Shown here: in pieces, positions 7,321 to 15,404 of the stretch
Position numbering within the stretch: position 1 is the first letter of the stretch
Layout of the letters: each line of letters begins with the position of its first letter
Assembly: GCA_021802105.1 (NCBI GenBank)
Contig: JAKAAW010000008.1
Span: 1-32,986, forward strand
Source: Nanobdellota archaeon
GTDB lineage: Archaea; Nanobdellota; Nanobdellia; Parvarchaeales; Parvarchaeaceae
DNA length: 32,986 nt
Direction of reading: 5' to 3'
The notes under the pieces: generated by a model
Databases searched by the model: none
What the model was told of the DNA's origin: nothing
The model's input: only the letters and a program-made list of their open reading frames with translations
Program-made: the position numbers and the translations under genes

Positions 7321-7836
7321 CGATACTTTCGTCACACGCATGTGGGATATTGAATCCTCAACGTCGAAAGTAAAATCATAGCTGTAAAGAGAATCTCTTA
7401 TATCTTCTACCAGATTTCCGAGCGAATACAATCTGTCATAGCCCTTTCCGCTGGTTTTCGGGACTCCTTTCTCCACAAGTAACGTTTCACGGGTCTCATA
7501 CAGGTATTCATCCTCTATGTCATCAAGTAGGTCCCACATTATTTCATAAAGAGCCTGGTCTATGTACGGTTTTACGGAATATTTTCTAACCTTTTCTTTT
7601 TTGCGTAATGTATCACCGAATGAAATGTAATCACACTCGTCCATGTATTTGCCTAGAACATACGAAATGTTTTTTAGCACGCTCTCAAGCCCGTATTTCC
7701 TCATATTTATGTCAAGGTTAGAGTCTATATTCTTTATGGCGTCTGCATAAACGAAGAAGTCCTCTCTGTTTAGAAGAAGGCAGTCTAGTGCGTCTTTGGC
7801 ATCCTGCCTAAGAAGCATCCTGTAGTCGTTTTTCAC
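7300..7836 (-). CDS. unknown 178-aa charged protein, C-terminus altered by an IS end
   Basis: No family recognised. It is acidic and apparently all-helical, with segments such as LRQDAKDALDCLLLNREDFF and ALYEIMWDLLDDIEDEYLYE, and no signal or membrane helix. It is convergent with the deleted IS element; its last codons (VTSSHK and the stop) lie inside the IS right-end hairpin, so the native C-terminus was probably replaced when the IS inserted. A TATA element at 7857-7867 is placed for a leaderless message from the ATG at 7836. Confidence 0.75.
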   Translation of the reverse strand: MKNDYRMLLRQDAKDALDCLLLNREDFFVYADAIKNIDSNLDINMRKYGLESVLKNISYVLGKYMDECDYISFGDTLRKKEKVRKYSVKPYIDQALYEIMWDLLDDIEDEYLYETRETLLVEKGVPKTSGKGYDRLYSLGNLVEDIRDSLYSYDFTFDVEDSISHMRVTKVSVTSSHK

Positions 7837-7856
7837 TAGAATATCTGAAGGTACTT

Positions 7857-7867
7857 ACTATATTAAG
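7857..7867 (-). promoter_or_regulatory. TATA box for the 178-aa gene
   Basis: On the minus strand CTTAATATAGT lies 21-31 nt before the ATG at 7836, the usual position for leaderless archaeal genes. Confidence 0.45.
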
Positions 7868-7927
7868 ATTACGCATGCGCACCAGTTACAGATAATGCAT
7901 TAATAACCGCGGCATTTTAATTACCAT

Positions 7928-8254
7928 ATGAGTATACGAAGTGAATATTCAATTGTTAAGATAACACTATTCGCAGTTCTAATAGCAGTTGTGATAGGCT
8001 CTTTGTTTTTTACGCTGAGACCGCATACGCACGGCGTGTTGGAAATTCCACTGAACGTTACTCTAGTTTGCAATTATCAGTCGCCAGGGGTCACTGTTTA
8101 CATGCATGAAAACTCATCTAAAAGTGTTCTCGATGCCTATTACACTAATGGTAGTCTGGCAGCAAACTCGACTTATAATGGGTCTGCTTTCAAAGCGTGT
8201 CCTATACTCATGTCAATAAAAGGGAACATAGAAGCCTTGGTTAACAACAGCTGA
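7928..8254 (+). CDS. small membrane-anchored surface protein
   Basis: 108 residues. A short charged N-terminus (SIRSEYSIVK) is followed by one hydrophobic helix at about 11-30 (ITLFAVLIAVVIGSLFFTL), then an outward domain of about 75 residues rich in Ser/Asn/Thr, with several N-x-S/T sites (NSSKS, NSTYN, NGSAF) and two cysteines (CNY, ACP) that could pair. This is the look of an archaeal pseudopilin-like or exported anchored protein. No enzyme motif is present. Similar small proteins lie at 19423-19773, 22994-23581 and 27336-27827. Confidence 0.7.
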   Translation: MSIRSEYSIVKITLFAVLIAVVIGSLFFTLRPHTHGVLEIPLNVTLVCNYQSPGVTVYMHENSSKSVLDAYYTNGSLAANSTYNGSAFKACPILMSIKGNIEALVNNS

Positions 8255-8271
8255 CCAAGTCTTTCTGTACA

Positions 8272-8403
8272 CTATGTAGGTATCTCTCTATCAACTATAT
8301 CGAATTTTGTAAGAACAGTTTTTGCCTTTCTTAGAGTGGCACTGTCACTTTTGGCGTAGAATATAAAAGTTAATATGGTTGGAATAGTAAGCGACAGGCT
8401 ACA
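8272..8403 (-). pseudogene. short relic, possibly thioredoxin/glutaredoxin-like
   Basis: A minus-strand frame of 43 codons with no ATG reads IPTILTFIFYAKSDSATLRK and ends KFDIVDREIPT. A strand followed by FYAxSD and a helix resembles the start of a thioredoxin-fold protein, without its CxxC. The lack of a start codon and the small size suggest a relic. The family name is weak. Confidence 0.25.
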
Positions 8404-8444
8404 CTACCAGTAACTTTAGTATATAGCCCCGCATCCCTCTGATT

Positions 8445-9884
8445 TTAATAAGCGCGTTTCACAGCGCGCTTGCCTAGAACTTCTTCAGCAAAGAATGCTA
8501 ATACAAAAATCACAAGGAACGCAGCGGCACCGGCATAGAAGGAATAGTTGAAGGCTTTCGCCAAAGGAAGCGCGGTGGGTATTCCATGTATTATATAAGT
8601 CGCCGTGAAAGTGGATATTAATGAACCAGCTATCGGTGCACCCATACCGCTTCCCATATTCCTAAAGACGGTATTTAGAGATGTGGCGAGCCCCATTTCG
8701 TGCGGGTCTACGGATAAGACCAGTAGGTTTTGTATTGCTACTTGTAGAATCGCTATGCCAACGGCGGCCAATATGAGATATTCTGCCAACCCTAAAGCAG
8801 TGGTGGCAGTGGGCATAAGCAGGAATCCCAATGCCCCTACTAGCGCGCCGAGCATTAGAAAACGCTTTATACCAAATCTGGACAAAAGTATACCTAGTGG
8901 ATAAGCAAGAACAAGTATCGTCACAGCCATAGGGAGAAGGTAAAGTCCGGTGGTAAGTATATCATATCCGAATCCCCCTGGTGCGGGTAACTCCATCTTG
9001 TATGATATAGCTTGGAACACAAGAAACATCGAAACCCCAGTTGCTAATATCATTATATTTGAGATTAGTACGTTCCTGTGCTTAAGCAGCTTTATATTTA
9101 GTATCGGCTGCGTGCGGTGTTTTTCCACAAAAGCCAGAGGTATTATGGCGAGCATACCACCTACTATTAGCCCTACAATAGCCAACGACGTCCATCCCCA
9201 TGTCTCACCTTCGGATAAGCCAAGCACTATCGCGGCCAGTGATATGCCCAACCAAGCTGCACCAAGATAATCAAGTTTGACGTTCGGGTCCCTATATCGC
9301 GATTCGCGTCCTATTAAGTATATCAATATCGTGAGCCCTATTATGAACGGAAAACCTATGTGATAATTTGCTTGCCATCCGAAATAGTTGGCGATATATG
9401 CTCCCCCTACTAGACCAATCGATAGGCCTGCGCCGAACATGCCTGCTATAAGGCCTTGAGCTCTGGGGACAAGCTCTCGAGGAAATTCTTCCCTGACAAG
9501 GCTGAACGCAAGAGGGAATATACTAAGGCCAATTCCCTGGAACATTCTTGATATTAGGAGAATATGATAAGAAGAAGCGAAAGACGTAACCCCTACCATA
9601 GAGACGTAGGCTATCAGCACATAGATCAGTATCCTCTTCTTACCGAACATGTCCCCTAGTTTTCCTATTATAGGGATTATGGCAGTACCAAAAACAAGGT
9701 AAAGTGATATTATAAGGCTAGCTTGCGCGCTGTTTATGTGGTATTGACTGCTTATTGATGGCAGAGACGGTGCCAGCATTATGTCTATATACATTACAAA
9801 AGCAGCTAGAACGGCAAAAAGCACAAGCATCTTGTATGAATAAGACTTATCATAACCTTTCCATGTATGACTTTGATATTTCAT
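8445..9884 (-). CDS. major facilitator superfamily transporter (DHA2-like, about 14 helices)
   Basis: 479 residues, mostly hydrophobic. MFS motif A is present after helix 2: GKLGDMFGKKR (74-84). Helix 1 carries YIDIMLAPSLPSIS, similar to motif D1 of DHA drug:H+ antiporters, and SRMFQGIG matches motif B. A second-half loop SRFGIKRF matches a degenerate motif A. The length and helix count (about 14) fit the DHA2 branch, which exports drugs, dyes or metabolites in exchange for protons. The substrate cannot be read from the sequence. A TATA element (9902-9911) lies within an inverted repeat upstream. The stop overlaps no neighbour. Confidence 0.9.
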   Translation of the reverse strand: MKYQSHTWKGYDKSYSYKMLVLFAVLAAFVMYIDIMLAPSLPSISSQYHINSAQASLIISLYLVFGTAIIPIIGKLGDMFGKKRILIYVLIAYVSMVGVTSFASSYHILLISRMFQGIGLSIFPLAFSLVREEFPRELVPRAQGLIAGMFGAGLSIGLVGGAYIANYFGWQANYHIGFPFIIGLTILIYLIGRESRYRDPNVKLDYLGAAWLGISLAAIVLGLSEGETWGWTSLAIVGLIVGGMLAIIPLAFVEKHRTQPILNIKLLKHRNVLISNIMILATGVSMFLVFQAISYKMELPAPGGFGYDILTTGLYLLPMAVTILVLAYPLGILLSRFGIKRFLMLGALVGALGFLLMPTATTALGLAEYLILAAVGIAILQVAIQNLLVLSVDPHEMGLATSLNTVFRNMGSGMGAPIAGSLISTFTATYIIHGIPTALPLAKAFNYSFYAGAAAFLVIFVLAFFAEEVLGKRAVKRAY

Positions 9885-9894
9885 CCGTCTACTA

Positions 9895-9926
9895 ATGGGT
9901 TTTTATATTTAAGTGTTGTTACCCAT
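9895..9926 (-). promoter_or_regulatory. possible operator around the MFS transporter promoter
   Basis: ATGGGT (9895-9900) and ACCCAT (9921-9926) form an inverted repeat with a 20-nt spacer. The TATA-like TTTTATATTTAAG of the transporter lies inside the spacer. A dimeric regulator bound here would block TBP. No regulator gene is adjacent. Confidence 0.35.
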
Positions 9927-9968
9927 AAATTTACGCTTCTCTATTACTTTACTGAATCGTCGAACCTT

Positions 9969-10230
9969 TCATAAAGTTTTTATAAAGTGCAAGCGTGAGA
10001 ACCCACGATTTTAATAGTTGTATGAAAGTGAACTCAGAAATGGAAAACATAAATAGCAAAAAAGTTAAAATAACGATATGCTGACGGTATACAGGTTCAA
10101 ACTGTATCCAAACGAGGAACAGGAAGAAACATTTTCCAAGTACTTCAGCTACAATAGAGTAGCGTGGAACAAAGCTCTAGAGTTGAGAGAAATCCATTAC
10201 CGTTCAACAACTATACTATTTGTAGGTTAC
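9969..10230 (+). mobile_element. IS200/IS605-type element, left end plus tnpB head only
   Basis: This left end matches the one at 7151: both read T(T/C)ATAAAGTTT, then a hairpin with loop AGAA..CC(CA), then TTTA(A)TAG.TTG. Here the stem is CGTG/CACG (9994-9997/10004-10007). About 75 nt on starts a tnpB open frame. The element lacks the rest of tnpB and the right end; the following epimerase gene begins where tnpB breaks off. Confidence 0.65.
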
Positions 10231-10245
10231 ATATGGCGAGCATGA
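10078..10245 (+). pseudogene. tnpB: 5' fragment of tnpB (IS200/IS605 RNA-guided nuclease family)
   Basis: The ATG at 10078 opens 55 codons ending in TGA at 10243-10245. The start, VYRFKLYPNEEQEETFSKYF followed by YNRVAWNKALELRE, matches the N-terminal domain of TnpB (LYP..EQ.......RFVYNWAL). The RuvC-like catalytic parts (D, E, D) are absent because only about 45 residues of a protein of about 400 remain. The stop overlaps the ATG (10242) of the downstream epimerase, so the fragment was probably joined to that gene by deletion or recombination. Confidence 0.8.
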
Positions 10246-11312
10246 GAATACTGGACTTAGTGTACAGACCGGTAAGAATATACCTTAAAGAGCCCTTTGT
10301 AATAGCCAACGAGAACTATTCATACTGCGATGTTATGGTAATTAAAATAAAGACCGATGGGTTTGAAGGTGTAGGCGAAGCGGCACCGGATGAGGTAGTG
10401 ACCGGGGAAAACATAAAGACGGTCTTCAGAGCGTTAGGAAAGTTAAAAAAAACACTTGTCAAAAGCCACGTTGATGATATAGGAGAGACCATGTACAAAC
10501 TGGGCGAAATCCTTCCTCTAAACAGAACTGCAAAAGCAGGCGTTGATATAGCACTTTACGACGCAATGGGAAAACACACTGGTAAGAGCGTCAGCAGGCT
10601 TCTCGGCGGCAGAAAGCTCAGGATGGAGACGTCTGTAACGATAGGTATAACCAGATTGGAAGACTCAGTTATGGAGGCGGTGCGCTATAAGAGAGACGGT
10701 TTCAAGGTGTTGAAAGTGAAGGTAGGACTGGATGCCTGTGAAGATGAGAGAAGACTCAGGCTGATAAGAGAAGCCGTTGGGGAACGAATAAGAATTATTG
10801 TCGACGCTAACCAAGGCTACAGCGTGAAAGAAGCGATTTCGTTTACTAAGAGAACCAGAGATATAGGGATAAATTTTGTCGAGCAGCCTGTGAGAGCAGA
10901 CGATCTGAAAGGCCTGAAGGCTGTCAGAGACGCAAGCGACATACCCATTATGGCTGACGAATCGCTTAATAGTCCCGAAGACCTTGCTAGGATAATAAAG
11001 ATAAAAGCAGCTGACATGATAAACATAAAATTAATGAAAGTAGGAGGAATATCAGCAGCATTGGAGATGGCAAGGACTGCAAAGGAGAACGGGATAATGG
11101 TAATGACCGGTTGTATGGACGAGACAAAGGTCGGAATAACTGCAGGGATGCATTTTTCCACCGCAAGTAGCGGAGTCGACCTAGTTGATTTGGACTCCTA
11201 CTTAAGCCATAGGAACGAGATAGCCGTTGGCGGTGTGGCAACAATTAAAGGCGTCAATAGAATCTACAATGAACCAGGGCTGGGTTTGATGCTGAAAGAA
11301 GGAGTTCTTTGA
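10233..11312 (+). CDS. dipeptide epimerase (L-Ala-D/L-Glu epimerase type), enolase superfamily
   Basis: 359 residues from the ATG at 10233; an ATG at 10242 is equally good. An N-terminal capping domain begins RILDLVYRPVRIYLKEPF. The barrel carries the catalytic lysine pair K161-V-K163, the metal ligands D191 (DANQGY), E217 (EQP) and D242 (ADES), and the second acid/base lysine K266 (INIKLMK). The motif GCMDET and the D319-L-D321 pair at the last barrel strand are signatures of dipeptide epimerases, where DxD binds the substrate amino group. The expected reaction is L-Ala-D-Glu to L-Ala-L-Glu, a step in murein-peptide salvage; other dipeptides are possible. An in-frame extension to 10164 reads tnpB sequence and is not native. 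An LD-carboxypeptidase lies 3 kb downstream. Confidence 0.88.
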   Translation: MASMRILDLVYRPVRIYLKEPFVIANENYSYCDVMVIKIKTDGFEGVGEAAPDEVVTGENIKTVFRALGKLKKTLVKSHVDDIGETMYKLGEILPLNRTAKAGVDIALYDAMGKHTGKSVSRLLGGRKLRMETSVTIGITRLEDSVMEAVRYKRDGFKVLKVKVGLDACEDERRLRLIREAVGERIRIIVDANQGYSVKEAISFTKRTRDIGINFVEQPVRADDLKGLKAVRDASDIPIMADESLNSPEDLARIIKIKAADMINIKLMKVGGISAALEMARTAKENGIMVMTGCMDETKVGITAGMHFSTASSGVDLVDLDSYLSHRNEIAVGGVATIKGVNRIYNEPGLGLMLKEGVL

Positions 11313-11378
11313 CACGTTTTATGAATTTTTAAAGCTTATAAACGAGCTGGCTCCTATATTATACTATATAATGATTGC

Positions 11379-11421
11379 TGTGAGCCTAGTAAGCTCGCAT
11401 TAATTGATAAAGTAGTATCAA
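11379..11421 (+). promoter_or_regulatory. two tandem hairpins upstream of dnaG
   Basis: TGTGAGC/GCTCGCA (11379-11385/11393-11399, loop CTAGTAA) and TTGATA/TATCAA (11404-11409/11416-11421, loop AAGTAG). AT-rich TATA-like sequence (TATATTATACTATATAATG, about 11354-11372) precedes them. They could be the 3' end of the upstream transcript, a leader, or a small RNA; the sequence does not decide. Confidence 0.35.
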
Positions 11422-11487
11422 AATATCACCATTTCAGTCATTGATAGGGCACAATAGCTCTTTTTTGGTAGATATTCTGGTAGAATT

Positions 11488-11493
11488 GGAGGT
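11488..11493 (+). promoter_or_regulatory. Shine-Dalgarno of dnaG
   Basis: GGAGGT lies seven bases before the ATG at 11501 and selects it over an in-frame ATG at 11441 whose 20 extra residues do not resemble DnaG. Confidence 0.65.
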
Positions 11494-11500
11494 TAAAAAT

Positions 11501-12691
11501 ATGGCAAAAATAGGACCAGCTTCGTTTAAGTATGTCCTCAGGGCAAAGTTCACAGTTGAAAGTCTCGTGGACAAGCCGGACGTTATAGGGGCAGTATTTG
11601 GTCAGACAGAAGGACTTTTAGGTGAGGAATTAGACCTTAGAGAAGCACAAAAGAACGGAAAAATCGGCAGGATAAACGTTGAGAGCACATCATCCGGCGG
11701 TAAAACAACAGGGGAGATCATAATTCCGACGTCTCTGGATATAGCAGAGACAGCTCTTGTGGGCGCAGCTATAGAGACGATCGACAGGATAGGCCCGTCA
11801 AAGGCCAAAGTGACGGTAAGTGGTATAGAGGACGTAAGGGTCTCAAAAAGGGAGTACATAATGAACAAGGCACTTCAGCTTCTCAATGAGGCGCTTAAAG
11901 CAAGCGCTGTAGACACAACCGAACTGCTGCAGAAACTCTATGATGAGGTTAGGCAGAAAGAACTTATAGAGTACGGGTCGGAGAAGCTGCCGGCCGGGCC
12001 GGAGATAAACGACTCTGATGAGATAATCGTAGTGGAGGGGCGTGCGGACGTAATGAACATGCTTAAGCACGGTTTCCCGAACGTGATAGGAATGAACGGC
12101 ACTAACATACCTAAATCTGTAATAGACCTTAGCAGAAAGAAGACTGTAACTCTGTTCGTTGACGGTGACAGAGGAGGGGATATGATAGTAAACGCATTCC
12201 TCCAGCTGGGTCACGCGGATTTTATAGCAAAAGCGCCTAGTGGCACGGAGGTAGAGGAACTTTCGAAGAAGGAGATTAATCAGTCCCTTAGGGCGAAAGT
12301 ACCTGTCGAAGATTACGAGCCGGGCGCGAGAAGAGGCGAGCCCTCGCATGAGAGGAGCCCTGCCCCTGTAAGCAGACAGGCTGTGAACGTTCCACAGGAT
12401 ATAAAAGACAAGTCCCTTGGTCTTGTAAATGAAATAATAGGAACAAGAGGCGCTTTTCTCGTCAATGATAAATTTGAAATAGTCGGCAAGATACCCTACA
12501 AAGAGGTAGAGGCCGCTATTCTCAACATAGAGAACATCTTCATGATAGTTCTTGATGGAGTCATAACCGACGAGATTGCCAAAGCGGCGGAACAGAATGA
12601 CATAAAATATGTCATCGGAAGCAGGGTGAGCGGTAACAGTGCCACCGTGCAGCTCGCATCTTACGAAGATATAGGCTATAGGTACAAGTAA
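11501..12691 (+). CDS. dnaG: archaeal DnaG-type primase
   Basis: 396 residues. The N-terminal archaeal DnaG domain starts AKIGPASFKYVLRAKF. The central TOPRIM domain has the glutamate motif IIVVEGRADV (E179) and the metal-binding FVDGDRGGD (D221, D223). The usual archaeal NVIGMNGTNIP segment lies between. The C-terminal region (about 310-396) ends ASYEDIGYRYK and follows a Pro/Arg-rich linker. Archaeal DnaG has primase activity in vitro and associates with the exosome in several archaea, so a role in RNA turnover is as likely as one in replication. The DHH phosphoesterase starts 8 nt downstream, indicating one transcript. Confidence 0.95.
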   Translation: MAKIGPASFKYVLRAKFTVESLVDKPDVIGAVFGQTEGLLGEELDLREAQKNGKIGRINVESTSSGGKTTGEIIIPTSLDIAETALVGAAIETIDRIGPSKAKVTVSGIEDVRVSKREYIMNKALQLLNEALKASAVDTTELLQKLYDEVRQKELIEYGSEKLPAGPEINDSDEIIVVEGRADVMNMLKHGFPNVIGMNGTNIPKSVIDLSRKKTVTLFVDGDRGGDMIVNAFLQLGHADFIAKAPSGTEVEELSKKEINQSLRAKVPVEDYEPGARRGEPSHERSPAPVSRQAVNVPQDIKDKSLGLVNEIIGTRGAFLVNDKFEIVGKIPYKEVEAAILNIENIFMIVLDGVITDEIAKAAEQNDIKYVIGSRVSGNSATVQLASYEDIGYRYK

Positions 12692-12699
12692 GAATAAAG

Positions 12700-13734
12700 A
12701 TGGCAACTTTCATATACACGCACAAGGCAGACTGTGACGGAGTCTGTTCAGCGGCCATACTTGAAAGGTATGTCGATCTGGAAAACGTAGATAGCCGTGT
12801 GGACTTCATAGATTATGGCGCACTAGCGCAGAAAGCTTTCTCAAGAATAGAAGGGCTTGCACATGGCTCAGAAGTGATAATAGCCGATTTTGGCTGTGAC
12901 ATATCGCTACTACCGGCTGCTGAGCGGGCCATCTCTTCTTTAAACAAGAGAGGAGGGAAGCTCGTGTGGCTCGATCATCATAAATGGGATGAAGAGTCAG
13001 TAAGACGTTTATCCCCTCTTGCAAAGGTAAGGTTGTCTAAATCCGATGAACTGTGTGGTGCAGAGTTGTCATATCTAGAATATATGGGCGATGACGAGCT
13101 TTCAAGGCGGCTCGCAGCGATAGGGAGAGATTCCGACATTGACATGTGGAAAACGAATCCTCCTTCCCCATCGTACGCGCTGACTAAGCCGCTCGCAGAT
13201 TTGATAACGTATTACAACTATCTGGCCAATGACGATGATGACAAGAGAAGGGGGCTTCTCCTCTCACTAGTACGCAAACTTTCAGATGCGCCTCTCGACA
13301 GGATAGTCGGCAAAGATTTCGACAATCCATTTTGGGACAATGAGATGCAAAAAGACTTTAGTGAATACAAGAAGCTCGAGACATCAAAACTTGAGGAATG
13401 CCTGGGCAGTGCGGAAACATTTAAGGCAGGAGATTACACTTTCGTCATAGGGATTTCCGATAGAGTCCTTTCTACAACAACTGTGGGAAACGCCCTTCTT
13501 AACAGATACAATGCTGATGCGTCGTTTGTCGTAAGGGAGACTGGTCTTATTTCGATAAGAAGAAGCACTGGCAGATACAGTATAAAGTGCGATGAGCTCG
13601 CAAAATTATTTTCTGGTGGAGGACACGAATACGCAGCAGGTGGAAAGTTAGGATACGAACTGAAGGACCTGGAAGCCGTAAAGCTGGCCAAAAGCGAGAT
13701 AATCAAAAATGTTTCCACCCATTACAACGCGTGA
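12700..13734 (+). CDS. DHH/DHHA1 family phosphoesterase (RecJ/NrnA/GAN-like)
   Basis: 344 residues. Motif I is HKADCDGVCSA (H8, D11, D13). Motif II is ADFGCD (D63). Motif III is the name-giving LDHHKWDE (D92-H93-H94). The DHHA1 substrate-binding motif GGGHEYAAGG is at 306-315. Family members use two metal ions to cleave phosphodiesters: RecJ-type 5'-3' DNA exonucleases, archaeal GAN nucleases bound to GINS, and NrnA/pAp-phosphatase or nanoRNase types. The short length and absence of an OB domain fit the archaeal GAN or nanoRNase side. Linkage to dnaG suggests nucleic-acid turnover; the substrate is not certain. Confidence 0.9.
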   Translation: MATFIYTHKADCDGVCSAAILERYVDLENVDSRVDFIDYGALAQKAFSRIEGLAHGSEVIIADFGCDISLLPAAERAISSLNKRGGKLVWLDHHKWDEESVRRLSPLAKVRLSKSDELCGAELSYLEYMGDDELSRRLAAIGRDSDIDMWKTNPPSPSYALTKPLADLITYYNYLANDDDDKRRGLLLSLVRKLSDAPLDRIVGKDFDNPFWDNEMQKDFSEYKKLETSKLEECLGSAETFKAGDYTFVIGISDRVLSTTTVGNALLNRYNADASFVVRETGLISIRRSTGRYSIKCDELAKLFSGGGHEYAAGGKLGYELKDLEAVKLAKSEIIKNVSTHYNA

Positions 13735-13814
13735 TTAGACCAGCCTGCAAAACAGAAAGAAATATAAAATACTACATTCATAACTGATTGATTAACGGAA
13801 AATTTCCTAGCAAT

Positions 13815-14432
13815 ATGGAAGAATTTATAGTTGTTGAACAGAGTAAGACACCGGACGGTAAGGCATTTATAAACGCCGCAGTGAACTTCGTAAGACCTAC
13901 TTATATAAAGGTGAATACAGACATACAGCTCAAATTTGATGACAGGATACAGGTAGACGAAGAGAAAAATGTGATAAAAGACGGACAAAAAATAGGGGCG
14001 TTGATGCAGACAAAGACTGACGCGGATATCATAATAAGCACGGAGTATGACATAAAGTATACAGGAGGTTACAGCGTAGACGGTAAGAAGATCTACATCG
14101 ATAGAGATTTCCCGAAGCAGCTATCCATAGGTGACAAGACGATAGACTGCCTCGCTTCCATAGGATTGCACCATGAACTTGTGGAGAAGTGGCTGATAGA
14201 TGATACTTACACGTATCCGTATGCTCATAAGATAGCTACTATGGTCGAGAGAGCCTATGTCGAGAGCCAGGGCGTAACATGGGATGAATATTCAAAGGAG
14301 GTCAACAAGAACCTGTCTATAGTATCCTCAAAGAAAGCAGAGAGAAGCCCGGTGGACCTTGATATGTCCCCTTACGTTTACGACAGAGACATAGGGGTGA
14401 TCAGCGAGATACGGAAAAGCCAGTTGGAATGA
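13815..14432 (+). CDS. unknown 205-aa protein with an HHExxE putative metal site
   Basis: Family not recognised. The first 110 residues look beta-rich (FIVVEQ, KVNTDIQLKFDDRIQV). A helix-like segment IGLHHELVEKWLID (H119, H120, E121, E124) and a second, AHKIATMVERAYVE (H138, E145), resemble the HExxE...H...E pattern of predicted metal-dependent proteases found in phage and archaeal proteins. I infer a metal site, not an activity. The start is set at the ATG 13815; an in-frame TTG at 13788 sits about 25 nt from the TATA box AATATAAAATAC (13761-13772) and is an alternative leaderless start. The gene is convergent with the LD-carboxypeptidase gene, with one base between the stops. Confidence 0.75.
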   Translation: MEEFIVVEQSKTPDGKAFINAAVNFVRPTYIKVNTDIQLKFDDRIQVDEEKNVIKDGQKIGALMQTKTDADIIISTEYDIKYTGGYSVDGKKIYIDRDFPKQLSIGDKTIDCLASIGLHHELVEKWLIDDTYTYPYAHKIATMVERAYVESQGVTWDEYSKEVNKNLSIVSSKKAERSPVDLDMSPYVYDRDIGVISEIRKSQLE

Positions 14433-14433
14433 T

Positions 14434-15366
14434 TTAGTCAACTACCTTTTCAAGGAGCTCAACATATGGTTCTTCTGATGAGAGCCTCATTCTTGCGTTA
14501 AGAGGGATAAGCATCTGCTCGCTACTGTGTCCAAAAGGAAGACCGAATATTGACGGTTTGTTCAGCTCATTCATATAATCCTCTATCACTTCTTCTATGG
14601 CCGGCATCGGCTCGTCTGTAAGTGGGATATCAGTGAAATCACCGAATGCGAAACCGTTGAATTTCTTAAGCATCTTTGACAGTTTTAACCCGAATAGATA
14701 CCTGTCTATGTCAGCCGCGGTAGTTCCCGTGTCCTCCATAAAAAGAATTTTTCCATCCGGTTCCGGCATGTATTCCGTCCCTATAAGGGAAGCAACTGGT
14801 GACATGCACGTTCCCATGCTGATACCTTCCGTTTTACCCGGCACGGCGTATTTTATGACGCTGTTTATAGTGCTGCTTATATCGAGCGAATCACCGCTCA
14901 GGACGCTTAGGAACTGCCTGAAGGAGTTCTTCTTCATCTCGTCGACATCTACGCTTGGCATAGGTCCGTGGAATGTTATCAGCCCTGTGAGCTTGTTTAT
15001 GGCAAGATGCAGTGCCGTTATATCGCTGTAACCAACAAATATCTTTGGATGGGTTTTTATCAAGTCATAATCAAGGTACTGCAGTACCCTTATGGAACCA
15101 TACCCTCCTCTCGCAGAGAATATTGCATCAACTGAATCGTCCTTGAAGGCGTCCATAAGCTCCTCTGCCCTGTCCTTATCAGGTGCCGCAAGATCCCCTT
15201 TCTGGGCGAGTCTTCTGATGTTCTTTCCCAGAGTCACGTTATACCCGAGGGTCTTAAGTATTGATATGCCTTTAGATAGCCCTTTTATATCAGCGGCGCT
15301 GGCAGGAGTGACTATCCTTATATTATCTCCCTGTTTAAGTCTCTGAGGTCTTATTACTGTTCTCAT
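14434..15366 (-). CDS. ldcA: LD-carboxypeptidase, peptidase family S66
   Basis: 310 residues, the family's normal length. Seen are RGGYGS (86-91), the nucleophile in GYSDITALH (S114), the glutamate in LFMEDTG (E211) and the histidine in LPFGHSSEQ (H280), giving the complete S66 Ser-Glu-His triad. LdcA-type enzymes remove the terminal D-Ala from murein tetrapeptides in the cytoplasm; a few S66 members act on other L,D bonds or on microcin C7. No signal peptide is present. An archaeon has no murein of its own, so the substrate would be bacterial peptides. A dipeptide epimerase lies nearby. TATA-like TTAAAATAG lies before the start. Confidence 0.92.
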   Translation of the reverse strand: MRTVIRPQRLKQGDNIRIVTPASAADIKGLSKGISILKTLGYNVTLGKNIRRLAQKGDLAAPDKDRAEELMDAFKDDSVDAIFSARGGYGSIRVLQYLDYDLIKTHPKIFVGYSDITALHLAINKLTGLITFHGPMPSVDVDEMKKNSFRQFLSVLSGDSLDISSTINSVIKYAVPGKTEGISMGTCMSPVASLIGTEYMPEPDGKILFMEDTGTTAADIDRYLFGLKLSKMLKKFNGFAFGDFTDIPLTDEPMPAIEEVIEDYMNELNKPSIFGLPFGHSSEQMLIPLNARMRLSSEEPYVELLEKVVD

Positions 15367-15404
15367 ACATAGTCTATGATAGACAGGTCTATTTTAACCT
15401 TTTT

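Noticed and set aside
10164-10232. N-terminal extension of the epimerase
   Set aside because: These codons are tnpB sequence in another frame; the enolase fold starts at MRILDLVYRPVRI.
11843-12706. 287-codon minus-strand open frame opposite dnaG
   Set aside because: It is entirely covered by dnaG with its TOPRIM motifs and has no recognisable protein pattern.
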